DNA of 64,000 nucleotides. Source: Nitrogeniibacter mangrovi (GTDB taxonomy: Bacteria > Pseudomonadota > Gammaproteobacteria > Burkholderiales > Rhodocyclaceae). Made by a program: the position numbers and the translations under genes. The DNA lies in contig NZ_CP048836.1 of assembly GCF_010983895.1 (NCBI RefSeq), positions 186,001 to 250,000 on the forward strand. The letters run 5' to 3'. Below the pieces are notes generated by a model that saw nothing but the letters and a program-made list of their open reading frames with translations, searched no databases and was not told the DNA's origin. Each line of letters begins with the position of its first letter. The stretch's first letter is position 1. Below, piece by piece: positions 56,138 to 64,000 of this stretch.

Positions 56138-57094
56138 TTACATGGCGTCGACACCACGGGCCACACTGCCGAGCTTGTCCGGATTGCGCTGGATGTAGAC
56201 GGCGCCGATGCGCCCTGGCGCGGTGTCGGAGGGTGCCAGCGCCACGGTCTGGACCAGTCGGCCACCCTCGAGATCGTCCACGACCAGGCAGCCGGGCAGG
56301 CCGTTGATGCGCGCCGGGATCAGGCGCCAGCCCCGGCTGTCCGGCAGGCGGGCGAAGCCGATGAAGGTCTTGGCGATCAGGGCGCCACCGTGCAGCGGTC
56401 GCGGTACCGCGCTCACCTTGCCGCCGCCGTCGGCGAGCATGACCGCGTCTTCGCTGAGCACGCGCGCCAGGGCGTCCACGTCGAAGCGCGTCACGGCGGC
56501 GCAGAAGGCTTCGAACAGGCGCTGGCCTTCGCCGTCGTCCACCGCGCGGCGCGGGGCGTCCGCCTTCACGTGCTGGCGCGCCCGGTGGGCCAGCTGGCGG
56601 CAGGCCGCGGGGCTGCGTTCCAGGTGGCGGCCGATCTCGTCGAAATCCATGTCGAACACGTCGTGCAGCAGGAAGGCGGCGCGTTCGAGCGGCGAGAGGC
56701 GTTCGAGCGCGAGCATGAAGGCCAGGGACACGTCCTGGGCGAACTCGGCCTGCGTCTCCGGGCCGGGCGACCATTGGCTGGCCATGTCGTCGTCGATCAG
56801 CGGCTCGGGCAGCCACACGCCGACATAGTGTTCGTGCCGCGTGGCGGCCGAACCCAGGCGGTCGAGGCACAGGCGGGTGGCCACGCGCGACAGGTAGGCG
56901 GCGGGGTGGGCGATGGGGTGTTCGTCCACCTCGGCCCAGCGCAGCCAGGTGTCCTGCACGACGTCCTCGGCCTCGGCGCGCGAGCCGAGCATGCGGTAGG
57001 CGAGCGCGCGCAGGCGGCCGGCGTGCTCGCGGTAGTAGCGTCGGGCGCGCTCGTCCAGTGGTGTGTCGGTGGTGTCGCGGCGGTGGTCGGTCAT
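56138..57094 (-). CDS. ECF41-group RNA polymerase sigma factor with SnoaL-like C-terminus
   Basis: A 318-residue sigma factor: sigma region 2 (LRALAYRMLGSRAEAEDVVQDTWLRW), region 4 (LSPLERAAFLLHDVFDMDFDEI) and a C-terminal NTF2/SnoaL-like domain of about 110 residues ending with the ECF41 hallmark NPDKL (IQRNPDKLGSV). In this group the C-terminal domain replaces an anti-sigma factor and tunes activity. The gene has its own ECF41 promoter upstream and the AhpD-like partner downstream, giving a self-regulated two-gene module. The inducing signal is unknown. Confidence 0.92.
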   Translation of the reverse strand: MTDHRRDTTDTPLDERARRYYREHAGRLRALAYRMLGSRAEAEDVVQDTWLRWAEVDEHPIAHPAAYLSRVATRLCLDRLGSAATRHEHYVGVWLPEPLIDDDMASQWSPGPETQAEFAQDVSLAFMLALERLSPLERAAFLLHDVFDMDFDEIGRHLERSPAACRQLAHRARQHVKADAPRRAVDDGEGQRLFEAFCAAVTRFDVDALARVLSEDAVMLADGGGKVSAVPRPLHGGALIAKTFIGFARLPDSRGWRLIPARINGLPGCLVVDDLEGGRLVQTVALAPSDTAPGRIGAVYIQRNPDKLGSVARGVDAM

Positions 57095-57171
57095 GTCGGG
57101 GCTCAGGCTTGCGGCCACGGAGCGGGCGTTGCCGCCGGACCCGTGGCCGGGGATCGTCGTCATGGTGACAT

Positions 57172-57198
57172 GACGACGCCGGCTCCGGCGATGTGACA
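57172..57198 (-). promoter_or_regulatory. ECF41-type promoter of the sigma factor gene
   Basis: On the minus strand TGTCACA (57198-57192), 16 bp, then CGTC (57175-57172), identical in layout to the site at 56091-56117, 78 bp before the sigma start. It indicates autoregulation. Confidence 0.8.
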
Positions 57199-57207
57199 TC
57201 GGCCCCG

Positions 57208-59388
57208 TCAGAACGTGACCGTGATCCCCGCGTACAGCGAGCGGCCCGGGCCCGGTACGGCGATGCCCCAGGGGATCGCGTTGATCCCCATGGTCGCGCC
57301 CTGGCCGGTGTAGGCGCCGCCGGTGGGCAGGTCGTGGAACGTGTCGAACAGGTTGTCGACGCCGAAGTCGAGGCGCACCTGCTGCCAGGCGTAGCTGCCG
57401 CGCAGGTTCACCAGCGCGTAGCCGGCGGTCTCGATCTCGTTGCGGGTGCCGGAGACGTGGTGCTTGCCGCGCACCATCACCAGCTCGGCCCGGTTGTCCC
57501 AGCCGCCGAGCCGATGGGTGAGCGTGAGCGTGGCGTTGAGCGGCATCACGTTGTACAGGCCCTCGCCGGTGTCCAGGTTCCTGCCGCGGGTGTATCCGAG
57601 CAGGCCCTCGAGCCCCCAGGCGCCGAGGCCGGATTCGCCCAGCGGCATGCGGCCGGACAGGTCGAGGCCGTAGAGGCGGGCGTCCTGGTTGGCGTACTTG
57701 AGGACCACGAACTCGCCGGCGGTGGGGGTCGTGGCCGGCTGGTTGGCGTCGATGTAGTCGTGCACGCGGGTGAAGAAGGGGGTGGCCTTGAGCATCCAGG
57801 CGCGATCCTCGGCATGCCAATCAAAGGTGGCCGAGACGGTGATCGCTTTTTCGGGCGCGAGGTTCACGTCGCCCACGTAGCCGTTGCCGTCGCCGACGAA
57901 GTTGTTCATCACCGCCGCCATGGGCCAGGTGGACCAGGTGTAGCGTTCGTAGAGGTTGGGGGAGCGCACCTTGCGGGCGATACCGGCCTCGATGTCGAGC
58001 GTGGGCCCGACGGTGTACCTGGCCAGCGCGGTGACATCCCAGTTGTGGTCGGTCCGTGCATGGTCCCGGGCGTTGAAGGCGGTGGCGTCGCGCAGTTGGT
58101 AGTTGAGCATCATGCCCATGCCGTTGGTGGGCGCGTAGCCGCTGACGTCGCCGGCGTCCATGCGCACCCGCTCGTAGCGCACGCCCAGCAGGGTCGTCAG
58201 GGGCGGGGCGAGCCTGGCTTCCCACTCGGCGAAGGCGGCCAGGCGGTCGCGCCGGCCGTCGTTGATGTTCACGAAGGTGCCCGGCGCCATCGTCCCGGTG
58301 CCGGAGGGCGGCCACTCGTCGTCGAGGGTGTAGTGCTGGAATTCCCCGCCGAGGCGCAGCACCTCCCGGTCGCTCAGGTCGAGCGTGGCCTTGAGGCTGG
58401 CGCCGGTGGTCTCGCCCTCGGTGTTCATCGGCATGCCATTCACGGCCGTGCCATACACCCGCTGTTTGTCGTCACCGAAGTTCATGTCGTGCTCGACCTT
58501 CTCGTGATAGGCACGCGCCTCGAGCAGCCCCCAGCCGAACTGGCCCAGGTAGCGCAGGTTGATGCGCGTGGCGTCGTTGTCGAGCATGTCCATGCGCTGG
58601 TTCGGATAGAGCTCGTAGGGCACGTGCTGCCGGGCCACGCGGGCGTCGAGCAGATGGTCGTCGGTGTGCCAGGCCAGGCCCACCGACTGGTTGCGCGTCT
58701 TGTAGGCGGTGGAGCCCACTTCGTCGCGATCGAGCGTGTGGTCGGCGCGACCGGTGGCGGTGCTGGTCTTGAAGTCGCGCGCCGCCCTGGTGTTGTTGGC
58801 GGTGGCGATCGCGTCGGCGTAGTGGATGCTGAAGGTCTCGGTGGCGTAGGTGGCCTTCAGATGGGCACCGCTGGCGTCGCCATTGCTGCGGTAATGGGCG
58901 CCGGCCTCGCCGGTGAACACGTGGCCCTGGCCGGGTGCGGCAAAGACCGGGGCGGCGGACTCGGCGACGATGGTGCCGCCGATGCTGTCGCCGCCGACGC
59001 TCACCGGGGTGATGCCGGCATAGATGTGCAGGGCGCCCACCGCGCTCGGGTCGAGATAGGACAGGGGCGAATTCATGTGATTCGGGCAGGCGGCGATCAG
59101 GTCCATGCCGTCGACCTTGATGCGCAGGCGGTCATCCGCGAGGCCATGGATGGCGGGCAGGCCGGAGACGCCCCCGGCGGGATTCACGCTCATGCCCGGC
59201 ACCTGGCGCAGCAGGCTGGCGGTGTCGCTGGTGGCGGGTGCCAGGCGCTGCAGGGTGTCGGTGCCGAGGGGCGTGCCATGCTCGGCCCGGTCTTGCACGG
59301 TCACGGTGGGCAGGGGCGTGTCGTCGGCGTTTGCGGCCACGGGCAGGGCTGCGATGACCGAGGCCAGCACGAGGGGTTTCGATGGCAT
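57208..59388 (-). CDS. TonB-dependent copper receptor, OprC/NosA-like
   Basis: A 726-residue receptor with a signal peptide (1-22), plug domain and barrel ending in Phe (GITVTF). The plug contains ACPNHMNSPLSYL with Cys101 and Met105, the CxxxM copper site known from OprC and NosA. It probably imports copper across the outer membrane. A NosL-like copper lipoprotein is encoded 4 kb away. No copper-responsive promoter was recognised. Confidence 0.88.
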   Translation of the reverse strand: MPSKPLVLASVIAALPVAANADDTPLPTVTVQDRAEHGTPLGTDTLQRLAPATSDTASLLRQVPGMSVNPAGGVSGLPAIHGLADDRLRIKVDGMDLIAACPNHMNSPLSYLDPSAVGALHIYAGITPVSVGGDSIGGTIVAESAAPVFAAPGQGHVFTGEAGAHYRSNGDASGAHLKATYATETFSIHYADAIATANNTRAARDFKTSTATGRADHTLDRDEVGSTAYKTRNQSVGLAWHTDDHLLDARVARQHVPYELYPNQRMDMLDNDATRINLRYLGQFGWGLLEARAYHEKVEHDMNFGDDKQRVYGTAVNGMPMNTEGETTGASLKATLDLSDREVLRLGGEFQHYTLDDEWPPSGTGTMAPGTFVNINDGRRDRLAAFAEWEARLAPPLTTLLGVRYERVRMDAGDVSGYAPTNGMGMMLNYQLRDATAFNARDHARTDHNWDVTALARYTVGPTLDIEAGIARKVRSPNLYERYTWSTWPMAAVMNNFVGDGNGYVGDVNLAPEKAITVSATFDWHAEDRAWMLKATPFFTRVHDYIDANQPATTPTAGEFVVLKYANQDARLYGLDLSGRMPLGESGLGAWGLEGLLGYTRGRNLDTGEGLYNVMPLNATLTLTHRLGGWDNRAELVMVRGKHHVSGTRNEIETAGYALVNLRGSYAWQQVRLDFGVDNLFDTFHDLPTGGAYTGQGATMGINAIPWGIAVPGPGRSLYAGITVTF

Positions 59389-59516
59389 GCCGTTCTCCGG
59401 AAATGGACGGGAAAAACGGGCGCCATTGTTCGCAAGCCAGCGGCTTTCCGGAATGCGACATAGCGTCGCGGTGGCACTGTCGAAGCGGTGTTGAGCCGGC
59501 GTCTCGGGGGGCGTCG

Positions 59517-60539
<1,023 letters not shown>

Positions 60540-60712
60540 GGCGGTATTGTCTTCCCGTTGGGGCGTGGGTGCCAGCACTTCGACCCGGCGGCGGCGCCCG
60601 GGTTCGACCGGACTCGATCGGGAACCGACCCGTTGCCGGCGGGTCGAATCGGCGCCATCATCATGGCACCGCAACGCACCGGCCGTGCGTGGCCCATGGC
60701 GAGGCTGCCGTC

Positions 60713-62608
60713 ATGACCGAACCCACCCCCCCGTCCGCCCGGCCTTTCGGTGCCGTGCTCGGCCTTGCGCCGGGCGACGTTACCGTCCATTCGAGCGACT
60801 ACGACAGCGCCGATCCGGCACAGCATCCCGACCACGACAGCTACCGCCATTTCATCGACGGCGAGTACATGGGCTACAAGTGGCAGTGCGTCGAGTTCGC
60901 GCGCCGCTGGCTCTACCTCAATGCGGGGGTGGTGTTCGACGACGTGCCCATGGCCTACGACATCTTCCGCTTGCGCACGCTGCGCCGGGTGGCGGACGAC
61001 GCGCGCCTGCCGCTGCAGGCCTTCCACAACGGCGCGCCGCGCCATCCCGAGCCCGGTTGCCTGCTGATCTGGAACGAGGGCGGCGAGTTCCACGTGACCG
61101 GGCATGTGGCCATCGTCGTCGAGGTGCTGCCCGACCGGGTGCGCATTGCCGAGCAGAACGTGGACCACCGCAGCTGGCCCGCCGGCCGGGCGTGGGCGCG
61201 AGAGCTTCCGGCGCGCATCGACTCGGCCGGCGGCTACTGGATCCAGGCCACCCTGCCGGGCGCCAGCATCCTCGGCTGGATGCTGCAGACCGACGACGCC
61301 ACCCACGCCGTGGCGCTCGAGGCGGTGGACCGCCGCCTGTTCGACCTGCAGGCGGCGCAGCTGCCGCGCCACGACCAGCACACCCGCCCCTGGCTCGACA
61401 CCACCCGCGAGGACGAGGCGGCCTTCGCTGCCGCCATGGGCGGGCACCGCCTCACCACCACGAACGACCCGTACCGCTACTTCCGGCTCTCGGAGACGGC
61501 GCTGGACGCCCTGCGCCGCGCCACCAACGAACTCCATGCGATGTTCATGCACGCCACCCAGGTGGTGCTGGGCGACGATACCCTGCTCGCCCGCTTCAAC
61601 ATCCCCGAGGTGCTGTGGCCGCGCCTGCGGGTGAGCTGGGAGCGCCGGCGCGCACAGATGATCACCGGGCGCTTCGACTTCTCCGTCTCCGCGCGCGGGG
61701 TCAAGGCCTACGAGTACAACGCCGACTCGGCCTCGTGCCACATGGAGACCGGCCGGGTGCAGGGCAAGTGGGCGGCGCACTTCGGCTGCACCGACGGGCG
61801 CGATCCGGGCGACGAGCTGTTCGCCATGCTGGTGCGGGCCTGGCGCGACGCCGGTGTGGACGGGGTGCTCCACATCATGTACGACCGCGACGCCGAGGAG
61901 GCCTACCACGCCCGCTTCATGAAGTCCGCGGCCGAGGCGGCGGGGCTGCGTTGCCGCATGATCCGGGGCGTCGAGGGCCTGGGCTGGAACGGCTCGGGCG
62001 AGGTCGTCGACCCCGACGGCCACCCCATCCGCTGGGTGTGGAAGACCTGGGCCTGGGAGACCGCGCTGGACGAGCTGCGTGACCAGTGCCTCGAGGACGA
62101 CCGCGTGCCCATCGCCCTGGGGCCGGACGGCGGCCGCCGCGCACCGCGCCTCGCTGACGTGCTGTTGCGCCGCGACGTGACCGTGTTCGAGCCGCTGTGG
62201 ACGCTGATCCCGAGCAACAAGGCGATCCTGCCGGTGCTGTGGTCCATCTTCCCGAACCACCCCTACCTGCTCGACACCCGCTTTGCGCCGGGTGAGGACT
62301 TCGGCGCCGACGGCTACGTGGTCAAGCCCATCGTCGGGCGCTGCGGTGCCAACATCAGCATCTACGCGGCCGACGACACCCTTGTCACCGAGACCGACGG
62401 ACGCTTCGACGACCGCGCCCAGATCTACCAGGCCTTCTTCGAGCTGCCGCGCCTCGACGGGCTCAACGTGCAGGTGTGCACCTTTAGCGTGGACGGCGTC
62501 TATGGCGGCGCCTGCGTGCGCGTCGACCCGTCGCTGGTGATCACCACCGACAGCGATCTGCTGCCGCTGCGCGTGGTGCCCGATGCGGCGCTGCTGGCCG
62601 GATCCTGA
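60713..62608 (+). CDS. gspS: Bifunctional glutathionylspermidine synthetase/amidase
   Basis: A 631-residue two-domain enzyme. The N-terminal CHAP amidase has the catalytic Cys59 (YKWQCVEFARRWL, the same number as in E. coli) and a downstream histidine in FHVTGHVAIVVE. The C-terminal ATP-grasp synthetase contains YEYNADSASCHMETG and KPIVGRCGANIS. It joins glutathione to spermidine and also hydrolyses the product, linking thiol and polyamine pools. The gene is divergent from the LLM oxidoreductase gene. Confidence 0.93.
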   Translation: MTEPTPPSARPFGAVLGLAPGDVTVHSSDYDSADPAQHPDHDSYRHFIDGEYMGYKWQCVEFARRWLYLNAGVVFDDVPMAYDIFRLRTLRRVADDARLPLQAFHNGAPRHPEPGCLLIWNEGGEFHVTGHVAIVVEVLPDRVRIAEQNVDHRSWPAGRAWARELPARIDSAGGYWIQATLPGASILGWMLQTDDATHAVALEAVDRRLFDLQAAQLPRHDQHTRPWLDTTREDEAAFAAAMGGHRLTTTNDPYRYFRLSETALDALRRATNELHAMFMHATQVVLGDDTLLARFNIPEVLWPRLRVSWERRRAQMITGRFDFSVSARGVKAYEYNADSASCHMETGRVQGKWAAHFGCTDGRDPGDELFAMLVRAWRDAGVDGVLHIMYDRDAEEAYHARFMKSAAEAAGLRCRMIRGVEGLGWNGSGEVVDPDGHPIRWVWKTWAWETALDELRDQCLEDDRVPIALGPDGGRRAPRLADVLLRRDVTVFEPLWTLIPSNKAILPVLWSIFPNHPYLLDTRFAPGEDFGADGYVVKPIVGRCGANISIYAADDTLVTETDGRFDDRAQIYQAFFELPRLDGLNVQVCTFSVDGVYGGACVRVDPSLVITTDSDLLPLRVVPDAALLAGS

Positions 62609-62703
62609 GCGGGGCGGTTTTCAGCGGCGGCGCGCGCAGGGCACAATGGGTCGATCGGCCGGGCGCTGCGATCGGCGGCGAGCCGGCGGCCACCGGAGCG
62701 TGA

Positions 62704-63291
62704 ATGAGCGATCAGTCCCCCGACGAACTCTTTGCCTCGGCGCGTGCGTGCACCCTGTGCGCCGAGCATCTGCCCCTCGGGCCCCGGCCGGTGTTCCAGG
62801 CCGATCCGCGCGCGCGGATCCTGATCGCCGGACAGGCGCCCGGGCGACGGGTGCACGCGACCGGGGTGCCCTTCGACGACCCCAGCGGCGATCGCCTGCG
62901 CGACTGGCTCGGCATCGACCGGGCGGTGTTCTACGACGCCACCCGGGTGGCGATCCTGCCCATGGGCTTCTGCTATCCGGGCACCGGCAAGAGCGGCGAT
63001 CTGCCGCCGCGGCCGGAGTGCGCCGCCACCTGGCGCGAGGCCTTCCTGGCCCACCTGCCCCGGGTGGAACTGACCCTGGTGCTGGGTCAGTACGCCCTCG
63101 ACTACCATCTGGACGCCGGCCGCGTGGCGCTCACCGAGGTGGTGCGCGACTGGCGCCGCCACTGGCCCGCGCGGCTGCCGCTGCCGCATCCGAGCCCGCG
63201 CAACAACCGCTGGCTGGTGCGCAACCCGTGGTTTGCCGAGGAGGTGCTGCCGGCGCTGCGGGCGCGGGTGGCGGACGTGCTCGCGGCGTGA
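62704..63291 (+). CDS. Uracil-DNA glycosylase family protein
   Basis: A 195-residue UDG-superfamily protein. ILIAGQAPGRRVHATGVPFDDPSG corresponds to the motif 1/active-site region of the Mug/family 5-like group, and LPHPSPRNNRWL to the DNA-intercalating motif. It starts with a CTLCAEHLP cysteine pair. Members named uracil-DNA glycosylase family have uncertain substrates; excision of uracil or damaged bases is possible. Confidence 0.88.
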   Translation: MSDQSPDELFASARACTLCAEHLPLGPRPVFQADPRARILIAGQAPGRRVHATGVPFDDPSGDRLRDWLGIDRAVFYDATRVAILPMGFCYPGTGKSGDLPPRPECAATWREAFLAHLPRVELTLVLGQYALDYHLDAGRVALTEVVRDWRRHWPARLPLPHPSPRNNRWLVRNPWFAEEVLPALRARVADVLAA

Positions 63292-63367
63292 CCTCGGCCG
63301 CGGGCCGCCGGCGCAGGTCTGTTAAAGTCGCGCCTGAACCGCCCACCCGCACCGGAGCCTCGTCGCC

Positions 63368-63802
63368 ATGAATCGCCGCCACTTCTTCCGTCAGGCCGCC
63401 GCCCTGGCCACCGTGCCGCTGACCGGCTTCGGCCTCACCGCGTGCAGCGAGGTGCAGCCGGCCAGGCTGGCGCTGAACGAAACCCACTGCGAATACTGCA
63501 AGGCGGCCATCACCCAGCGGCCGTTCGCGGCGCAGGTGCGCGATGCGGGCGGCGCGACCCATTTCTTCGACGACTTCGGCTGTGCGGTGCGCTGGATCCA
63601 GGGGCAGGACCTGCCCGAGTCCCGGCTGCATTTCTGGGTGATGGACTACCACGGCGGCTACTGGGTGGACGCCTTCAAGGCCCATTACCACGGCGGCACG
63701 CCGAGCCCGCAGGGCTACAACCTGACCGCCTCGACCATCCCCGGCGGGCCGGACATGTCCTACCCGGCGGCCCGCGACGCGGTGCTGGCGCGGCCGGCCT
63801 GA
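63368..63802 (+). CDS. NosL-like copper lipoprotein
   Basis: A 144-residue lipoprotein with a Tat/Sec-like leader (MNRRHFFRQAAALA) and lipobox LTAC (Cys26). The NosL fold is indicated by CEYCKAAI (CxxC) and FFDDFGCAVRWI. NosL proteins carry Cu(I) for nitrous oxide reductase maturation; no nos genes are in the window, so a broader copper-chaperone role is possible. Confidence 0.85.
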   Translation: MNRRHFFRQAAALATVPLTGFGLTACSEVQPARLALNETHCEYCKAAITQRPFAAQVRDAGGATHFFDDFGCAVRWIQGQDLPESRLHFWVMDYHGGYWVDAFKAHYHGGTPSPQGYNLTASTIPGGPDMSYPAARDAVLARPA

Positions 63803-63812
63803 ACGGCGCGCC

Positions 63813-64000
63813 TCAGGCGTCCACCGAGAACAGGGTTCTCACCAGCGCGCTGGCCAGGGTGCGCGCCGCCTCGGGGTGGAAGCGGAAGAACAGCTCCGGC
63901 TCGATCAGCTCGATCTCCATCAGGCGCAGCCCCTGCGCGCTGCGCACCAGATCCACGCGCGCATAGACCGGCGCCGCCGGGCAGGCCCGCACCGTCCGTT
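63813..64000 (-). CDS. C-terminus of an ATP-grasp-like protein (partial)
   Basis: The last 62 codons of a gene whose start lies beyond the window edge. The peptide contains YARVDLVRSAQGLRLMEIEL followed by IEPELFF, the pattern that ends ATP-grasp domains (Asp and Glu metal ligands in ARVDL and MEIEL), and finishes LFSVDA. It could be a glutathione-synthetase-like or peptide ligase; this cannot be decided from the fragment. Confidence 0.7.
   Translation of the reverse strand, partial: RTVRACPAAPVYARVDLVRSAQGLRLMEIELIEPELFFRFHPEAARTLASALVRTLFSVDA

Overview
The window is a 64 kb stretch of a GC-rich (roughly two-thirds G+C by eye) Gram-negative chromosome. Gene content and order point to a betaproteobacterium, most likely Rhodocyclales (Azoarcus/Thauera/Zoogloea relatives): a LysM protein-dprA-smg-topB block next to def-fmt-htpX, a cytochrome-b-linked formate dehydrogenase cluster with DUF3305/DUF3306 proteins, and a double-length UvrA. 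The genus is an inference.

Layout. 44-5247: sulfide/sulfite handling (metallo-beta-lactamase fold hydrolase and TauE exporter), an NfeD/SPFH membrane pair and a TrkA-type K+ channel. 5244-12570: a zinc-acquisition region with a complete ABC importer (binding protein, permease, ATPase plus an unlisted 39-residue membrane peptide), a Zur-type repressor, a DUF2946 protein, an outer-membrane protein and a second binding protein/permease pair without its own ATPase; the second permease carries an apparent one-base frameshift. Two related 19-bp palindromes mark probable Zur operators, and seven tandem 78-bp units lie between zur and the importer. 12645-13918: a T4-type lysozyme overlapping a lipoprotein gene. 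13977-15026: a COG0523 metal-chaperone GTPase.

15027-18159 is an AT-rich, horizontally acquired defence segment. It holds a DRT2-like antiviral reverse transcriptase with a structured upstream region that has a stop-free frame, as expected for the rolling-circle template of DRT2, followed by a BrnT/BrnA toxin-antitoxin pair. The BrnTA pair is bracketed by two copies of the uvrA promoter and 5' end, each with a LexA-like box; the first copy is truncated and the second begins the intact 1864-residue uvrA.

23726-29855: a TonB receptor, a DegQ-type protease, OxyR, Dps and a DUF924 protein. 29852-37655: housekeeping genes (topB, smg, dprA, LysM protein, def, fmt, htpX). 37760-51817: a formate dehydrogenase supercluster. 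An NtrC-type regulator and its kinase precede a sigma-54-like promoter with two upstream 14-bp repeats, then a polyferredoxin, a TorD-like chaperone, a Tat peptide protein, FDH alpha, beta, a lipoprotein and gamma, then mobA, fdhD and DUF3305/3306 for cofactor maturation.

51967-64000: an HD-GYP protein, a PQQ dehydrogenase, a SRPBCC protein, an ECF41 sigma factor with its carboxymuconolactone-decarboxylase-like partner (both with textbook ECF41 promoters), an OprC/NosA-like copper receptor, an LLM oxidoreductase, a glutathionylspermidine synthetase/amidase, a uracil-DNA-glycosylase-family protein, a NosL-like lipoprotein and a truncated ATP-grasp-like gene. No rRNA, tRNA, CRISPR array or intact transposase was recognised.
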